A stretch of DNA of 64,000 nt, taken from PFJX01 sp040751755 (GTDB lineage: Bacteria; Pseudomonadota; Gammaproteobacteria; Burkholderiales; Thiobacillaceae). Where the stretch lies: contig JBFMHC010000009.1 of the NCBI GenBank assembly GCA_040751755.1, forward strand, positions 98,578-162,577, in the 5' to 3' direction. Shown piece after piece: positions 34,760 through 43,807 of the stretch (positions are counted from its first letter, which is position 1; each line of letters begins with the position of its first letter). The notes beneath the pieces are model-generated. The model had not been told where the DNA came from and searched no databases. It saw nothing but the letters and a program-made list of their open reading frames with translations. The position numbers were made by a program, and so were the translations under genes.

Positions 34760-35695
34760 TCACCCCCCAGGACGCGGCTGGATCTTGCGCACGCAGGGCA
34801 GCTCGCAGGCGAGCACCGCCTGACGGATCGCCTCGATGGCGCGCGGCCTGGGGAAGTTCCTGCGCCAGGCGATCACCACCTGCCGGCTCGGCGCGGTCCC
34901 CTTGAACGGCCGCATGGCGATCAGGTCGTCGCTGGCGCTGTGCGAGCGCGCGGCGGTGCAGGGCAGCACGGTCACGCCCACGCCGCTCGCCACCATCTGG
35001 CGGATCGTCTCCAGGGAGCTGCTCTCCAGGGTCTTGGCGAGCCCGCTGGCGGAACGGTTGAGCGCCGGGCAGGCCTGCAGGACCTGGTCGCGGAAGCAAT
35101 GGCCGCTGCCCAGCAGCAGCAGGTTTTCCTGGTCCATCTCGTCGCTGGCGATCTGTTTCTTCTTGCGCCATGGATGCTCGGCCGGCAGCGCCACCAGGAA
35201 GGGTTCGTCGTAGAGCGGCAGGGCAAGCAGGCCGGGTTCCTCCACCGGCGTGGCGATGATCATGGCGTCCAGTTCGCCCTTGCGCATCTTCTCGGTGAGC
35301 ACGCGCGTGTAGTTCTCCTCCAGCAACAGCGGCATCTGCGGCGCCATGGCATGCAGGCGCGTGATCAGGCCGGGCAGGAGGTAGGGCGCGATGGTGTAGA
35401 TCGCCCCCAGGCGCAAGGGACCGGCCAGGTCGTCGCGCGCGCCGGCGGCCACCTCCCGGATGCCGTCGACCAGTTCGAAGATGCGCGAGGCCTGTTCAGC
35501 CACCCGCTCGCCGGACGGCGTCACGGTCACCTCGCCACCGCCGCCGCGCTCGAACAGCAGCACCCCCAGCTCCTCCTCCAGCTTCTTGATCGCCACCGAG
35601 AGCGTCGGCTGGGCGACGTGGCAGGCCTCGGCGGCGCGGCCGAAATGACGCAGACGCACGACGGCGAGGACGTAGCGGAGTTCAGTCAGGGTCAT
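34760..35695 (-). CDS. oxyR: LysR-family peroxide regulator OxyR
   Basis: 311-residue redox-sensing transcription activator. N-terminal winged helix-turn-helix (LRHFGRAAEACHVAQPTLS) is followed by the effector domain with the disulfide pair Cys200 and Cys209 (GSGHCFRDQVLQAC), aligned to the sensing cysteines of E. coli OxyR. Start 35695 is set by the conserved MTLTELRYVL. It is divergent from cfa with 188 bases between them. An OxyR-type site there was looked for but not clear. Confidence 0.93.
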   Translation of the reverse strand: MTLTELRYVLAVVRLRHFGRAAEACHVAQPTLSVAIKKLEEELGVLLFERGGGGEVTVTPSGERVAEQASRIFELVDGIREVAAGARDDLAGPLRLGAIYTIAPYLLPGLITRLHAMAPQMPLLLEENYTRVLTEKMRKGELDAMIIATPVEEPGLLALPLYDEPFLVALPAEHPWRKKKQIASDEMDQENLLLLGSGHCFRDQVLQACPALNRSASGLAKTLESSSLETIRQMVASGVGVTVLPCTAARSHSASDDLIAMRPFKGTAPSRQVVIAWRRNFPRPRAIEAIRQAVLACELPCVRKIQPRPGG

Positions 35696-35883
35696 GAATA
35701 GGCTCCCACTATGGTTATTTAAAACACAATCGATTGGATCAATTCTAGGCCTTGCCCGGCGATGACGACAGCCCCTGAGCGGCACGCTGCCCGATGCGGG
35801 CGTCCATACCCTTGGGGATGGACTATTTTTATATCCCGGAGCGGTTACGCGCCGGTTTCGAGGCAATGCAAGGGAGGCGATGC

Positions 35884-37053
35884 ATGCAAGACATCTCCTG
35901 TTCCGGGAACGGCACCTGGCCGGGCGGCCGGCAAGCGTCCCCGCCGGCCGCGCTGCGGGCGCTGGTCGAGGCGGCGGGCGTGCGTTTCAACGGTGATGCC
36001 CCCTGGGACATCCGGGTGCACGACCCCGTGGTCTACCGGCGCATCCTCGCGCACGGCTCGCTCGGCTTCGGCGAGGCCTACATGGACGGCCAGTGGGATG
36101 CCTATCAGCTCGACGATCTGTTCCACCGTCTGCTCGGCGTCGACGTGGACGAGCATCTGGTCGGCGGCGCGCGCCTGCGCCTGCTGCTTTCGGGACTGCG
36201 CCACCGCCTGTTCAACCTGCAGACGGTGCGTCGCGCCTTCCATGTCGGCGAACGCCACTACGACATCGGCAACGACGTGTTCGAGGCCATGCTCGATCCG
36301 GGCATGAACTATTCCTGCGCCTACTGGGCGCGCGCCGACGACCTGGGGCGGGCCCAGGAGGACAAGCTCGAACTGATCTGCCGCAAGCTGGAGCTCGAGC
36401 CGGGCGAGCACCTCCTGGAGATCGGCTGCGGTTGGGGCGGGCTTGCCCGGCACGCCGCGAGCCGCCATGGCGTGCGGGTGACCGGCATCACCGTCTCGAA
36501 GGCGCAGCGCGAGCTGGCCGTCGAACGCTGCCGCGGCCTGCCGGTCGAGATCGAGCTGATGGACTACCGCGCCCTTGCGGGCCGCTACGACAAGGTCGTC
36601 TCGGTCGGCATGTTCGAGCACGTCGGGCCGAAGAACTACCCGGCCTACTTCGACACGGTGCGGCGGGTGATGAAGCCGGACGGCCTGTTCCTGCTGCACA
36701 CCATCGGCAACCACGTCACCGCCCCCTACTCCGACCCGTGGACCGAGCGCTACATCTTCCCCAACGGCAAGCTGCCCTCCGCGCGGCAGCTCGCGGCGGT
36801 GCTGGAGGGCCGCTTCCTGGTGCAGGACTGGCACAACTTCGGCCCCGATTACGACCGCACCCTGATGGCCTGGTGGGCCAACTTCGACGCCGCCTGGCCG
36901 AGTCTGGCGGCGAAGTACGGCGAACGCTTCCATCGCATGTGGAAGTACTACCTGCACAGCTGCGCCGGCTACTTCCGCGCGCGTCAGGGGCAGCTCTGGC
37001 AACTCGTGCTGAGCCGGCGCGAACGGCCCGGTGTCTACCGTTCGGTACGCTGA
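35884..37053 (+). CDS. cfa: cyclopropane-fatty-acyl-phospholipid synthase
   Basis: Uses S-adenosylmethionine to add a methylene group to membrane lipid double bonds, as in stress or stationary phase. 389 residues. LLEIGCGWGG is the SAM-binding motif; YSCAYW, SVGMFEHVGPKNY and HNFGPDYDRTL are catalytic and lipid-head segments. GGGAGG (35872-35877) is six bases before ATG 35884, which is chosen over longer in-frame starts from 35794. Length then matches E. coli Cfa (382). Single gene. Confidence 0.94.
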   Translation: MQDISCSGNGTWPGGRQASPPAALRALVEAAGVRFNGDAPWDIRVHDPVVYRRILAHGSLGFGEAYMDGQWDAYQLDDLFHRLLGVDVDEHLVGGARLRLLLSGLRHRLFNLQTVRRAFHVGERHYDIGNDVFEAMLDPGMNYSCAYWARADDLGRAQEDKLELICRKLELEPGEHLLEIGCGWGGLARHAASRHGVRVTGITVSKAQRELAVERCRGLPVEIELMDYRALAGRYDKVVSVGMFEHVGPKNYPAYFDTVRRVMKPDGLFLLHTIGNHVTAPYSDPWTERYIFPNGKLPSARQLAAVLEGRFLVQDWHNFGPDYDRTLMAWWANFDAAWPSLAAKYGERFHRMWKYYLHSCAGYFRARQGQLWQLVLSRRERPGVYRSVR

Positions 37054-37172
37054 CTTGATACTTAAAAACTATCGAATATCTAGTTATTTTTCATTTCACC
37101 TATTTCCATGCTGCGTCTCTAATACCCACAAGCCCGCCACGGCGGATCGGCAGACCACACAGGAGAAGCATC
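37054..37172. other. AT-rich intergenic region before a small gene and ZIP transporter
   Basis: The first ~60 bases are strongly A/T-rich, unlike the surrounding DNA, and probably hold the promoter of the two downstream genes. No clear terminator for cfa and no named operator was found. Confidence 0.45.
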
Positions 37173-37370
37173 ATGACCTTGAGCCTCTACAGCACCTACA
37201 AGGCCTGGAAACGCGAAAACGCGCGCGAACGCGAGATGCAGGCACAGTCCGAGGCCGCGTCGGCCGCGACCGGCCGCGGCCCCTCCGCCGTCTACGCGGC
37301 CCTCGCCGCCATGGGCTGCGGCCTGGGCGGCATGGCCTGCGCGGATGGCATCGAAGCCCACAAGCCCTAG
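37173..37370 (+). CDS. small protein of unknown function upstream of ZIP transporter
   Basis: 65 residues: a basic N-terminal half (YKAWKRENARERE), then a Gly/Ala segment with two cysteines (AAMGCGLGGMACADG) that could insert in or lie on a membrane or bind metal. AGGAG precedes the ATG at good spacing. It ends 12 bases before the ZIP gene, so it is co-transcribed. A role with metal uptake is inferred from position only. Confidence 0.65.
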   Translation: MTLSLYSTYKAWKRENAREREMQAQSEAASAATGRGPSAVYAALAAMGCGLGGMACADGIEAHKP

Positions 37371-37382
37371 CGAGGTGCCCGC

Positions 37383-38264
37383 ATGGACATCGCCTCCACC
37401 GCCCGCCCCGCGCCCACCTGGCGCGCCGCCTGGCTGGCCCAGGCGCAGCAGCACCCCCTGAGCGCCCTGGGCCTGGGCGCGGCCGGCCTGGCCATGGCCT
37501 GGCTGCTGCTGGGCAGCGGCTGGCAGGTGTTCCGGGGCGAGGCGGACGACGCCATGCGGCTGGGGCTGCTGGGCGGCCTCGCGGGCCTCGCCGCCACCGC
37601 ACTGGGGGCCCTGCCGGGCATCGCCCTCAAGGGCCTCTCGCAACGCCTGGAGGACAGCATGCTCGGCCTGGCGGCGGGCATGATGCTGGCCGGCAGCGCC
37701 GGCCTGGGCGCCGCCGCCGTGGTGGCGGGCATGGCGCTGGGGGTGATGCTGATGCTCGGCCTGGACCGCTTCACGCCGCACGAACACGCCCACGGCGGCC
37801 CCTGCGGCGCGGGCCACGAGCGCTGCGGCCGGGTCTGGCTGTTCGTCTTCGCCATCGCCCTGCACAACCTGCCGGAAGGCATGGCGATCGGCGTCAGCTT
37901 CGCGCGCGGCGACCTCGGCGTGGGCCTGCCGCTCACCACCGCGATCGCCCTGCAGGACATCCCGGAAGGCCTGGCGGTGGCGATGTCCTTGCGCGCCATC
38001 GGCCTCGCCCCGCTGCGCGCGGTGACGATCGCCGGCGCGACGGGGCTCATGGAACCCCTCGGCGCCGTGCTCGGCATCGGCCTCTCCAGCGGCCTGGCGC
38101 TGGCCTATCCGGTCGGCCTGGGCCTGGCGGCGGGGGCGATGATCTTCGTGGTTTCGCACGAGGTGATCCCGGAGACCCACCGCAACGGCCACCAGACCCC
38201 GGCGACGCTCGGGCTGATGGCGGGCTTCGCGACCATGATGGTGCTGGACACCACGCTCGGCTAG
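37383..38264 (+). CDS. ZIP-family divalent metal transporter
   Basis: Inner-membrane zinc/iron-type transporter (293 residues, about eight helices). The metal-site motifs HNLPEG, LQDIPEG and SHEVIPE are present on helices in the last half. A His-rich loop (PHEHAHGGPCGAGHERCG) between helices may capture metal. Substrate could be zinc, iron or manganese. Preceded by a 65-residue gene in the same unit. Converges with a small membrane-protein gene. Confidence 0.93.
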   Translation: MDIASTARPAPTWRAAWLAQAQQHPLSALGLGAAGLAMAWLLLGSGWQVFRGEADDAMRLGLLGGLAGLAATALGALPGIALKGLSQRLEDSMLGLAAGMMLAGSAGLGAAAVVAGMALGVMLMLGLDRFTPHEHAHGGPCGAGHERCGRVWLFVFAIALHNLPEGMAIGVSFARGDLGVGLPLTTAIALQDIPEGLAVAMSLRAIGLAPLRAVTIAGATGLMEPLGAVLGIGLSSGLALAYPVGLGLAAGAMIFVVSHEVIPETHRNGHQTPATLGLMAGFATMMVLDTTLG

Positions 38265-38280
38265 GCACGCCGCGGCAGCG

Positions 38281-38667
38281 TCAGCCCAGGTCGAAGGCGA
38301 GGATCGCGGAGGCCAGGATGATGATGCCCAGACCGAGGAGGAACAGACGTTCCGCCCAGTTCTCCAGGCGTGCCGAACATCGCCGCCGGCGCAGCGAGGC
38401 ATAGGACAGCACGACGCTGACCAGGAACACCAGGCCTGCACTCGCCAGCAGTTCGTCGACGCCGTCCGACCAGCCCGCGCGCGGCAGCATCTTCACCAGG
38501 GAAAGCGCCATGAATGACACGCCCACCAGGTTCGCCGCATTGGGCAGGATATGGCTGGAAAGCCCGGCCTCCTGCGCCACATCGCCCTGACCGCCCGCCG
38601 CGGACTTGCCGCCCCTTGCATGAAAAGGGCGGCGGGGCACGGTTTGGAGTCGGCCCCGCCGCGTCAT
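38281..38667 (-). CDS. small integral membrane protein, unknown
   Basis: 128 residues with three hydrophobic segments (about 38-55, 70-90 and 108-128) and a basic leader. A cluster of arginines with one Cys (LRRRRCSARLEN) sits between segments two and three. The start (38667, overlapping the degQ stop by none but close) has no strong ribosome site; a TTG at 38685 in degQ is possible. Close to degQ but function unknown. Confidence 0.5.
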   Translation of the reverse strand: MTRRGRLQTVPRRPFHARGGKSAAGGQGDVAQEAGLSSHILPNAANLVGVSFMALSLVKMLPRAGWSDGVDELLASAGLVFLVSVVLSYASLRRRRCSARLENWAERLFLLGLGIIILASAILAFDLG

Positions 38668-38677
38668 GCCGCCCGCC

Positions 38678-40147
38678 TTAGCCAAGGCTGAGCGGAATGA
38701 ACAACTTGGCGTCGTCGCGCTGCACCAGCAGCGCCAGGTGCCTGCCCGCCTTGGCGACGAGCCCGCGCAGCTCCTCGACGCCGCGCACCGGCGTGCCGTT
38801 GAGGGCGAGGATCACGTCGCCGTCCTGGATGCCGGCGCGCGCCGCCGGGCCGCTCACCTCGAGCACCAGCAGGCCGCCCTGGAGCCCCGCCATGCGCCGT
38901 TCCTCGCGGCTCAGCGGGCGCACCGCCAGCCCCAGCCGGCCGCCCTCGGCCGGCGCGGCGGCGACGGTCGTCTCCTGCGCCAGCTCGCCCAGACGGACGC
39001 TGAACTTGTGTGCCGCGCCGCCGCGCCAGGCCTCCAGCACCACCTCGGCCCCCGGCCTCAGGGCCGCGATCAGGGGCGGCAGGTCGCCGGCGGCCTGGAT
39101 GGGCGTGCCGTCGACCGCGAGGATCACGTCGCCCGGCCGCAGGCCGCCGCGCTGCGCGGCACTGCCCGGCTCGACCTGGTTGACCAGCGCGCCGGCGGGT
39201 TGCTTGAGGCCGAAGGACTGCGCCAGGGCCTGGTTCACGTCCTGGATCGCCACGCCGAGGCGGCCGCGCGTGACCTTGCCGTCGTGCAGGATCTGCTCCT
39301 TCACCTTGAGCGCCACGTCGATGGGGATGGCGAAGGAGAGCCCCTGGTAGCCGCCGGTCTGGCTGTAGATCTGCGAGTTGATGCCCACCACCTCGCCGCG
39401 CAGGTTGAACAGCGGTCCGCCGGAATTGCCCGGGTTCACCGCCACGTCGGTCTGGATGAAGGGCACATAGGCCTCGTCCGGCAGGGCACGCGACTTGGCG
39501 GAGACGATGCCGGCGGTGGCGCTGTTCTCGAAGCCGAACGGCGAGCCGATCGCCAGCACCCACTCGCCCACCCGCAGCGGCGCCGAGGCGCCCAGGCGCA
39601 CCACCGGCAGGCCGCGCGCGTCGATGCGCAGCACCGCGACGTCGCTGGGCCTGTCCACCCCCACCACCCGCGCCTTCATCTCGCGCCGGTCGGTGAGCTT
39701 GACCCTCACCTCGCTGGCGCCGTCCACCACGTGGGCATTGGTGAGGATCACGCCATCCGGGCTGACGATGAAGCCGGAACCCTCGGCCTGGCGCGGCACC
39801 GTCTGGCGTGGCGGGGGCATGCCGAAGCGGCGGAAGAATCGGTACAAGGGCTCGTCGAGCTCGCCGTCCGGGGCGGACGCGGCACTGTCATCCGTGGTGA
39901 CCTGGATGTTCACCACCGCGGGCCCGGACCTGCGGATGATGGGGGTGAAGTCCGGCAGGCCGCCCGTCGCCTCGCGCAGATCCAGGGCGGGGGCCGCCTG
40001 CGCGGCCGGCGACTGGCCGTGCCCGGCGTGCCACCAGCCGTACCCGGCCACCGCCATGGCGGCGAGGGACATCGCCACCACGCCGGCGGCGAAGCGGCGA
40101 TCCTCGATAAGCCTCAACCATCCGCTTGCTGGTCCAGAATGCTCCAT
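38678..40147 (-). CDS. degQ: Do-family periplasmic serine protease with two PDZ domains
   Basis: Envelope quality-control protease (489 residues). N-terminal hydrophobic segment (about 18-37) anchors or exports it. The trypsin-like triad is visible at His139 (TNAHVVDG), Asp169 (SDVAVLRID) and Ser242 (GNSGGPLF). Two PDZ domains follow (about 305-390 and 410-480). Also called MucD/DegP-like. Divergent from the small His/Lys-rich gene with a response-regulator-type operator in the shared region. Confidence 0.94.
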   Translation of the reverse strand: MEHSGPASGWLRLIEDRRFAAGVVAMSLAAMAVAGYGWWHAGHGQSPAAQAAPALDLREATGGLPDFTPIIRRSGPAVVNIQVTTDDSAASAPDGELDEPLYRFFRRFGMPPPRQTVPRQAEGSGFIVSPDGVILTNAHVVDGASEVRVKLTDRREMKARVVGVDRPSDVAVLRIDARGLPVVRLGASAPLRVGEWVLAIGSPFGFENSATAGIVSAKSRALPDEAYVPFIQTDVAVNPGNSGGPLFNLRGEVVGINSQIYSQTGGYQGLSFAIPIDVALKVKEQILHDGKVTRGRLGVAIQDVNQALAQSFGLKQPAGALVNQVEPGSAAQRGGLRPGDVILAVDGTPIQAAGDLPPLIAALRPGAEVVLEAWRGGAAHKFSVRLGELAQETTVAAAPAEGGRLGLAVRPLSREERRMAGLQGGLLVLEVSGPAARAGIQDGDVILALNGTPVRGVEELRGLVAKAGRHLALLVQRDDAKLFIPLSLG

Positions 40148-40210
40148 GACACCTCCTGAAGACGTCTGGCGGACGACGCCGTCCGCGTCGTTCCAGCTTA
40201 GGGATGGGGG

Positions 40211-40259
40211 CTTAAACCAGGCTTAGAGCCCTTGGTGGCCAGGTTAAGCCCCGCCTAAG
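40211..40259. promoter_or_regulatory. paired CTTAA direct repeats, likely response-regulator operator
   Basis: CTTAA at 40211-40215 and CTTAG at 40222-40226 repeat at 11 bases. The mirror pair TTAAG at 40244-40248 and CTAAG at 40255-40259 repeats at 11 bases on the other strand. Spacing of one helical turn with CTTAA half-sites is typical of PmrA/QseB-type OmpR-family regulators. It lies between divergent degQ and the small His/Lys-rich gene, so it probably controls both. The likely binder is the regulator at 41937-42608. Confidence 0.7.
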
Positions 40260-40337
40260 GCTCGCGGCATAGAGTGGACCGCACGGTTCGGGAATGCCCC
40301 CGCCGCGTAGGTCCCTTCAACGACTGATGGAGTGAAC

Positions 40338-40568
40338 ATGAACAAGCTGCTTTCTTCTCTGATCTTCGCCACCACCGCCGGCTGCGCCATGCAGGGCTTC
40401 GCCGCCGACGCCCCCGCCAACGATGCGACGAAGGCCGAGAGCGCCGCGCACCCCGCCGCCAAGACCAGGCACGCCGCCGGCGCGACCAAGCACCACAAGG
40501 TCGCGAAGCACAAGAAGACCCACAAGGAAGCGGTGGGCAACAAGAGCGAGGCCGCCCCCGCCAAGTAA
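40338..40568 (+). CDS. small secreted His/Lys-rich protein
   Basis: 76 residues: signal peptide (ends near AMQGFAADA, about residue 23) then a mature peptide rich in Ala, Lys and His (KTRHAAGATKHHKVAKHKK). TGGAG (40328-40332) precedes ATG 40338. The mature part is expected to be disordered and could bind metal or acids, like small envelope-stress peptides. Located beside a CTTAA-type operator and just before a two-component system. Confidence 0.7.
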   Translation: MNKLLSSLIFATTAGCAMQGFAADAPANDATKAESAAHPAAKTRHAAGATKHHKVAKHKKTHKEAVGNKSEAAPAK

Positions 40569-40618
40569 GCCACCGCACGCGTGGCGCCGGCCGCGTGCAA
40601 GGCGGGGCCGGCGCCATG

Positions 40619-41929
40619 TCATGGGCGTTCCGGAAACGCCACCTCCACCTTCAGGCCCCGCCCGCCGGGGCCATCGAGCAACGACAGGCGCGCCGCGTGC
40701 CGCTCGCAGACGCGCCGCGCGATCGCCAGGCCGAGGCCGCTGCCGCCCGCCTCCGTGTCGGCGAGGCGATAGAAGCGGTCGCACACCCGCTGCCGCTCCG
40801 CCTCCGGGATGCCGGGGCCGCTATCGACCACCTCCAGACGCACCCCCTCGCCCGCCGCATGCGCCACCCGCACGTCCACGCGGCCGCCCTGCGGGGTGTA
40901 GCGCACCGCATTGCCGATCAGGTTCGCCAGCAGGATGCGTAGCGCCGCGGCATCGCCGGACAGCTCGACGCGCCCTGCTTCGCCCGCCATGCCGAGGTCG
41001 ATGTCCTTGGCCTGCGCCAGCGGCGCCAGCTCGGCGACCGCCTGCGCCGCGAGGGCATGCAGGTCGACGGCGGCAAACTCGCCCGCCGCGCCTTCCTGGC
41101 GCGCCAGGGTGAGCAACTGTTCCACCATGTGGGTGGCGCGCTGCAGCCCCGCCTTGAGGCGGAGCACCGCCTGTTGCCGCTCCGCCTCGTCGCGGCTGCG
41201 TTCCAGCAGCTGCACCTGCAGCTGCAACGCGGCCAGGGGGGTGCGCAGCTCGTGCGCGGCGTCGGCGGTGAAGGCCTTCTGCACCTCCAGGGCCTCGCCC
41301 AGGCGCACCAGCAGCCCGTCGAGCGCCGCGACCAGGGGCCGCAACTCGTCGGGCACGCGCGCCAGGCGCAGCGGTGTCAGGCTGCCCGGGCTGCGCCGCG
41401 CCACCGCGCCGGCGACCTCGGCGAGCGGCGCGAGGCCGCGGCCGATCGCCAGCCATACCAGCAGCCCGAGGGCGGGGATCAGCACCAGGAAGGGCGTCAG
41501 CACGCGCAGGGCCATGCCGGCGGCGAGCCGTTCCCGCACCGCGAGTGGCTGCGCCACCTGCACGACGTTGCCGCGGGTCTGCATGCTGAAGACGCGCCAA
41601 CCGCCATCCGCCTCGGCCACGGTGGCGAAGCCCAGCTGCGCGAACCCGGGCAGGTCGCTGTGCGGGTGCGACTGGTAGAGGCGCACGCCGGATTCGTCCC
41701 AGACGCGCACCACCAGGTCGAAGCGCGCCTCCTCGCCGGCATCGAGCGGCGGCAGGTCGCCGCCGAAACGTTGCGCGCCGAGCGACAGGGCGACCTGGCG
41801 CAGGTGGTAATCGAGGATCTCGTCGGACTCGCGCAGCACCGCGCGGTAGGTGAGGAAACCGGCCAGCAGCGCGGCCAGCAGCGCGCCCCCGAGCAGGTAG
41901 ACCAGCAACTGGCGGCGCAGCGAGGTCAT
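40619..41929 (-). CDS. qseC: sensor histidine kinase, QseC/PmrB-like
   Basis: 436-residue inner-membrane kinase. Two transmembrane segments (about 10-30 and 155-178) flank a periplasmic sensor. HAMP-like linker, then HisKA with AHELRTPLAALQLQ and an ATPase domain with N-box NLIGNAVRYTP, DSGPGIP and GSGLGLAI. Start 41929 is chosen at MTSLRRQL; an upstream extension overlaps the regulator. It follows the regulator gene by seven bases. Confidence 0.93.
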   Translation of the reverse strand: MTSLRRQLLVYLLGGALLAALLAGFLTYRAVLRESDEILDYHLRQVALSLGAQRFGGDLPPLDAGEEARFDLVVRVWDESGVRLYQSHPHSDLPGFAQLGFATVAEADGGWRVFSMQTRGNVVQVAQPLAVRERLAAGMALRVLTPFLVLIPALGLLVWLAIGRGLAPLAEVAGAVARRSPGSLTPLRLARVPDELRPLVAALDGLLVRLGEALEVQKAFTADAAHELRTPLAALQLQVQLLERSRDEAERQQAVLRLKAGLQRATHMVEQLLTLARQEGAAGEFAAVDLHALAAQAVAELAPLAQAKDIDLGMAGEAGRVELSGDAAALRILLANLIGNAVRYTPQGGRVDVRVAHAAGEGVRLEVVDSGPGIPEAERQRVCDRFYRLADTEAGGSGLGLAIARRVCERHAARLSLLDGPGGRGLKVEVAFPERP

Positions 41930-41936
41930 GCAAGGC

Positions 41937-42608
41937 TCATGGCGCGGGCGGCTGCTTCGGCACGTAGTAGCCGACACCGCGCAGATTCAGGATCCAGGCC
42001 GCGCCGAGCTTCTTGCGCAGGGCGTGGATGTGCACCTCCACCGCGTTGCTGTCGATCTCCTCCTTCCAGCTGTACACCCGCTGTTCCAGCTGCGCGCGCG
42101 ACAGGGGCATGCCCGGACGTTCGAGCAGGGCATGCAGGATGGCGAACTCCCTGGCCGAGAGCAGTACCGGCTCGCCGCCCAGGGCGGCCGCGTTGCGCGC
42201 CGGGTCGAGGCTGAGCGCGCCGTGCCGGAGCAGCGGGTCGGCGCGTCCGGCGCGGCGGCGGCCGAGGGCACGGACGCGCGCCGCCAGCTCGTCGAGGTCG
42301 AAGGGCTTGACCAGGTAGTCGTCCGCCCCGGCATCCAGGCCGGCGACCCGGTCCGCCACCGCGTCGCGCGCGGTGAGGATGAGCACCGGCAGGTCGTCGC
42401 CGCGCGCGCGCAGCCCGCCCAGCACGCCCAGGCCGTCCTTCCTGGGCAGGCCCAGGTCGAGGAGCATCAGGTCGTAGGCCTCGCTGCCCAGTGCCGACTC
42501 GGCGGCCTCGCCGTTCTTCACCCAGTCGACGGCATGCCCCTCCTGGCCGAGGCCGAGGTGCACGCTTTCGCCGATCATGGGGTCGTCTTCGACCAGCAGC
42601 AGGCGCAT
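41937..42608 (-). CDS. qseB: OmpR-family response regulator, QseB/PmrA-like
   Basis: 223-residue DNA-binding regulator. Receiver domain (MRLLLVEDDPMIGES ... LLDLGLPRKDG, KPFD) is followed by a winged helix with SAREFAILHALLE and SNAVEVHIHALRKKL. Partner of the kinase coded immediately downstream. Its type of DNA target (CTTAA direct repeats) is found at 40211-40259. Confidence 0.93.
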   Translation of the reverse strand: MRLLLVEDDPMIGESVHLGLGQEGHAVDWVKNGEAAESALGSEAYDLMLLDLGLPRKDGLGVLGGLRARGDDLPVLILTARDAVADRVAGLDAGADDYLVKPFDLDELAARVRALGRRRAGRADPLLRHGALSLDPARNAAALGGEPVLLSAREFAILHALLERPGMPLSRAQLEQRVYSWKEEIDSNAVEVHIHALRKKLGAAWILNLRGVGYYVPKQPPAP

Positions 42609-42721
42609 GTTCGCGAGGAATCGGGGATGCAGATGCCAGGAAGATAACGCGAATCCACCGTCCGCGCCGAACCCCCTGGGCATCGCCTGACGAACGCGGT
42701 GACGAGGACGGCGGCGCGGCG

Positions 42722-43804
42722 CTAGAGCGCGATCCAGTGGTTGTCGAGGCGGATCTCGGGCACCTGGCCCTGGATCGGCGAACCCGCCCCCGGAGAGACG
42801 GCCATCAGCCGCCCGCTCCCCCCCGCCCATAGACGTCCATGCGCGCTCGCCAGGGGACAGGCGTCCTCCAGGCCGAGCAGGGCGCGGAAACCCTCGGCGC
42901 CGAAGACCGCCACCCCCCGGGCGCGCGGACAACCGATGGCGAAGCCCGCCGCGAAGGGGGCGATGGAACCGCCGTAGCCGGCCAGGGGCCGAGGCGCATC
43001 CACGGTGCGCAGGCCCTGGCCGTCGAACAGGGCCAGCACGGGGGCCTTGTGCCTGGCCTCCGCGGCATCGTGCTCGGCCTGCAGGGCGATGCCCAGGCGC
43101 GCGCCGTTCCAGGCCAGATGCCGCAGGGACAGGCGCGGGTCGGCGAGGCGCCACTGGCCCAGGAGCGCCCCGCCGCGAGCATCCAGGCGCACCAGGGAGG
43201 AATCCATGCGTTCCAGGTCCCGCTTCATCCGCCCCGTTTCCGGCTGGGTGGGCACGCCGCCGTTGGCGACGATCAGCGCGCCGGGGTGCAGTTCATCCCA
43301 GGCGAGCATGTGCGGATCGAGGCCGTGGGTGGGCCATTCGGCCCGCTTCTCCAGGGTCGCGCCGTCGCGCACGCCGATCAGGCCGGCGCCGCTCTCCAGG
43401 TCGATCTCCGCGGTGTAGAGGGTGGCGCCGTCGGCGCTGGCCAGGGCGTGGCCGGCGAAGGCCCGGCCCGGTTCGATCCAGCGCCAGGCCGTCGCCCCGC
43501 CCTTGCCGGGGCCTTCCGTCCCTCCCCAGCGCAGCAGCCAATCGCCCGGCCGCCGGGCCACCGCCAGCAGGCCGCCGCCCGGCAATCGCAGCAGGCCGTG
43601 GGCCCGTGTGGGCACATCCAGGGCGGCGGCGATGCGGGTCGCACCCGCGCCATCCACTTCCAGCACGCCGACCCGATAGGCCTGTCCGGTCTGCCAGGCG
43701 GCGGCCAGGCGCAGCGGCTCGCCCTGCCGCGCGGCGGCACGGGCCAGGGCGGGCGCCCCCAGCAAGGCGGCCATGCCGATGAGGAATTCACGACGTCGAG
43801 GCAT
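42722..43804 (-). CDS. DUF1513 family Tat-exported protein
   Basis: 360-residue beta-propeller-like protein with a Tat-type signal (RRREFLIGMAALL). Repeated strands with phrases such as HGLDPHML, VANGG and GSIAPF are typical of DUF1513 proteins found beside imelysins and di-haem oxidoreductases. No catalytic motif known. Four bases from the imelysin-like gene; last of the iron-linked leftward operon. Confidence 0.85.
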   Translation of the reverse strand: MPRRREFLIGMAALLGAPALARAAARQGEPLRLAAAWQTGQAYRVGVLEVDGAGATRIAAALDVPTRAHGLLRLPGGGLLAVARRPGDWLLRWGGTEGPGKGGATAWRWIEPGRAFAGHALASADGATLYTAEIDLESGAGLIGVRDGATLEKRAEWPTHGLDPHMLAWDELHPGALIVANGGVPTQPETGRMKRDLERMDSSLVRLDARGGALLGQWRLADPRLSLRHLAWNGARLGIALQAEHDAAEARHKAPVLALFDGQGLRTVDAPRPLAGYGGSIAPFAAGFAIGCPRARGVAVFGAEGFRALLGLEDACPLASAHGRLWAGGSGRLMAVSPGAGSPIQGQVPEIRLDNHWIAL

Positions 43805-43807
43805 GGC

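Noticed and set aside
35696..35883. OxyR binding site between oxyR and cfa
   Set aside because: AT-rich segments are present but the four ATAG-type elements at ten-base spacing could not be aligned.
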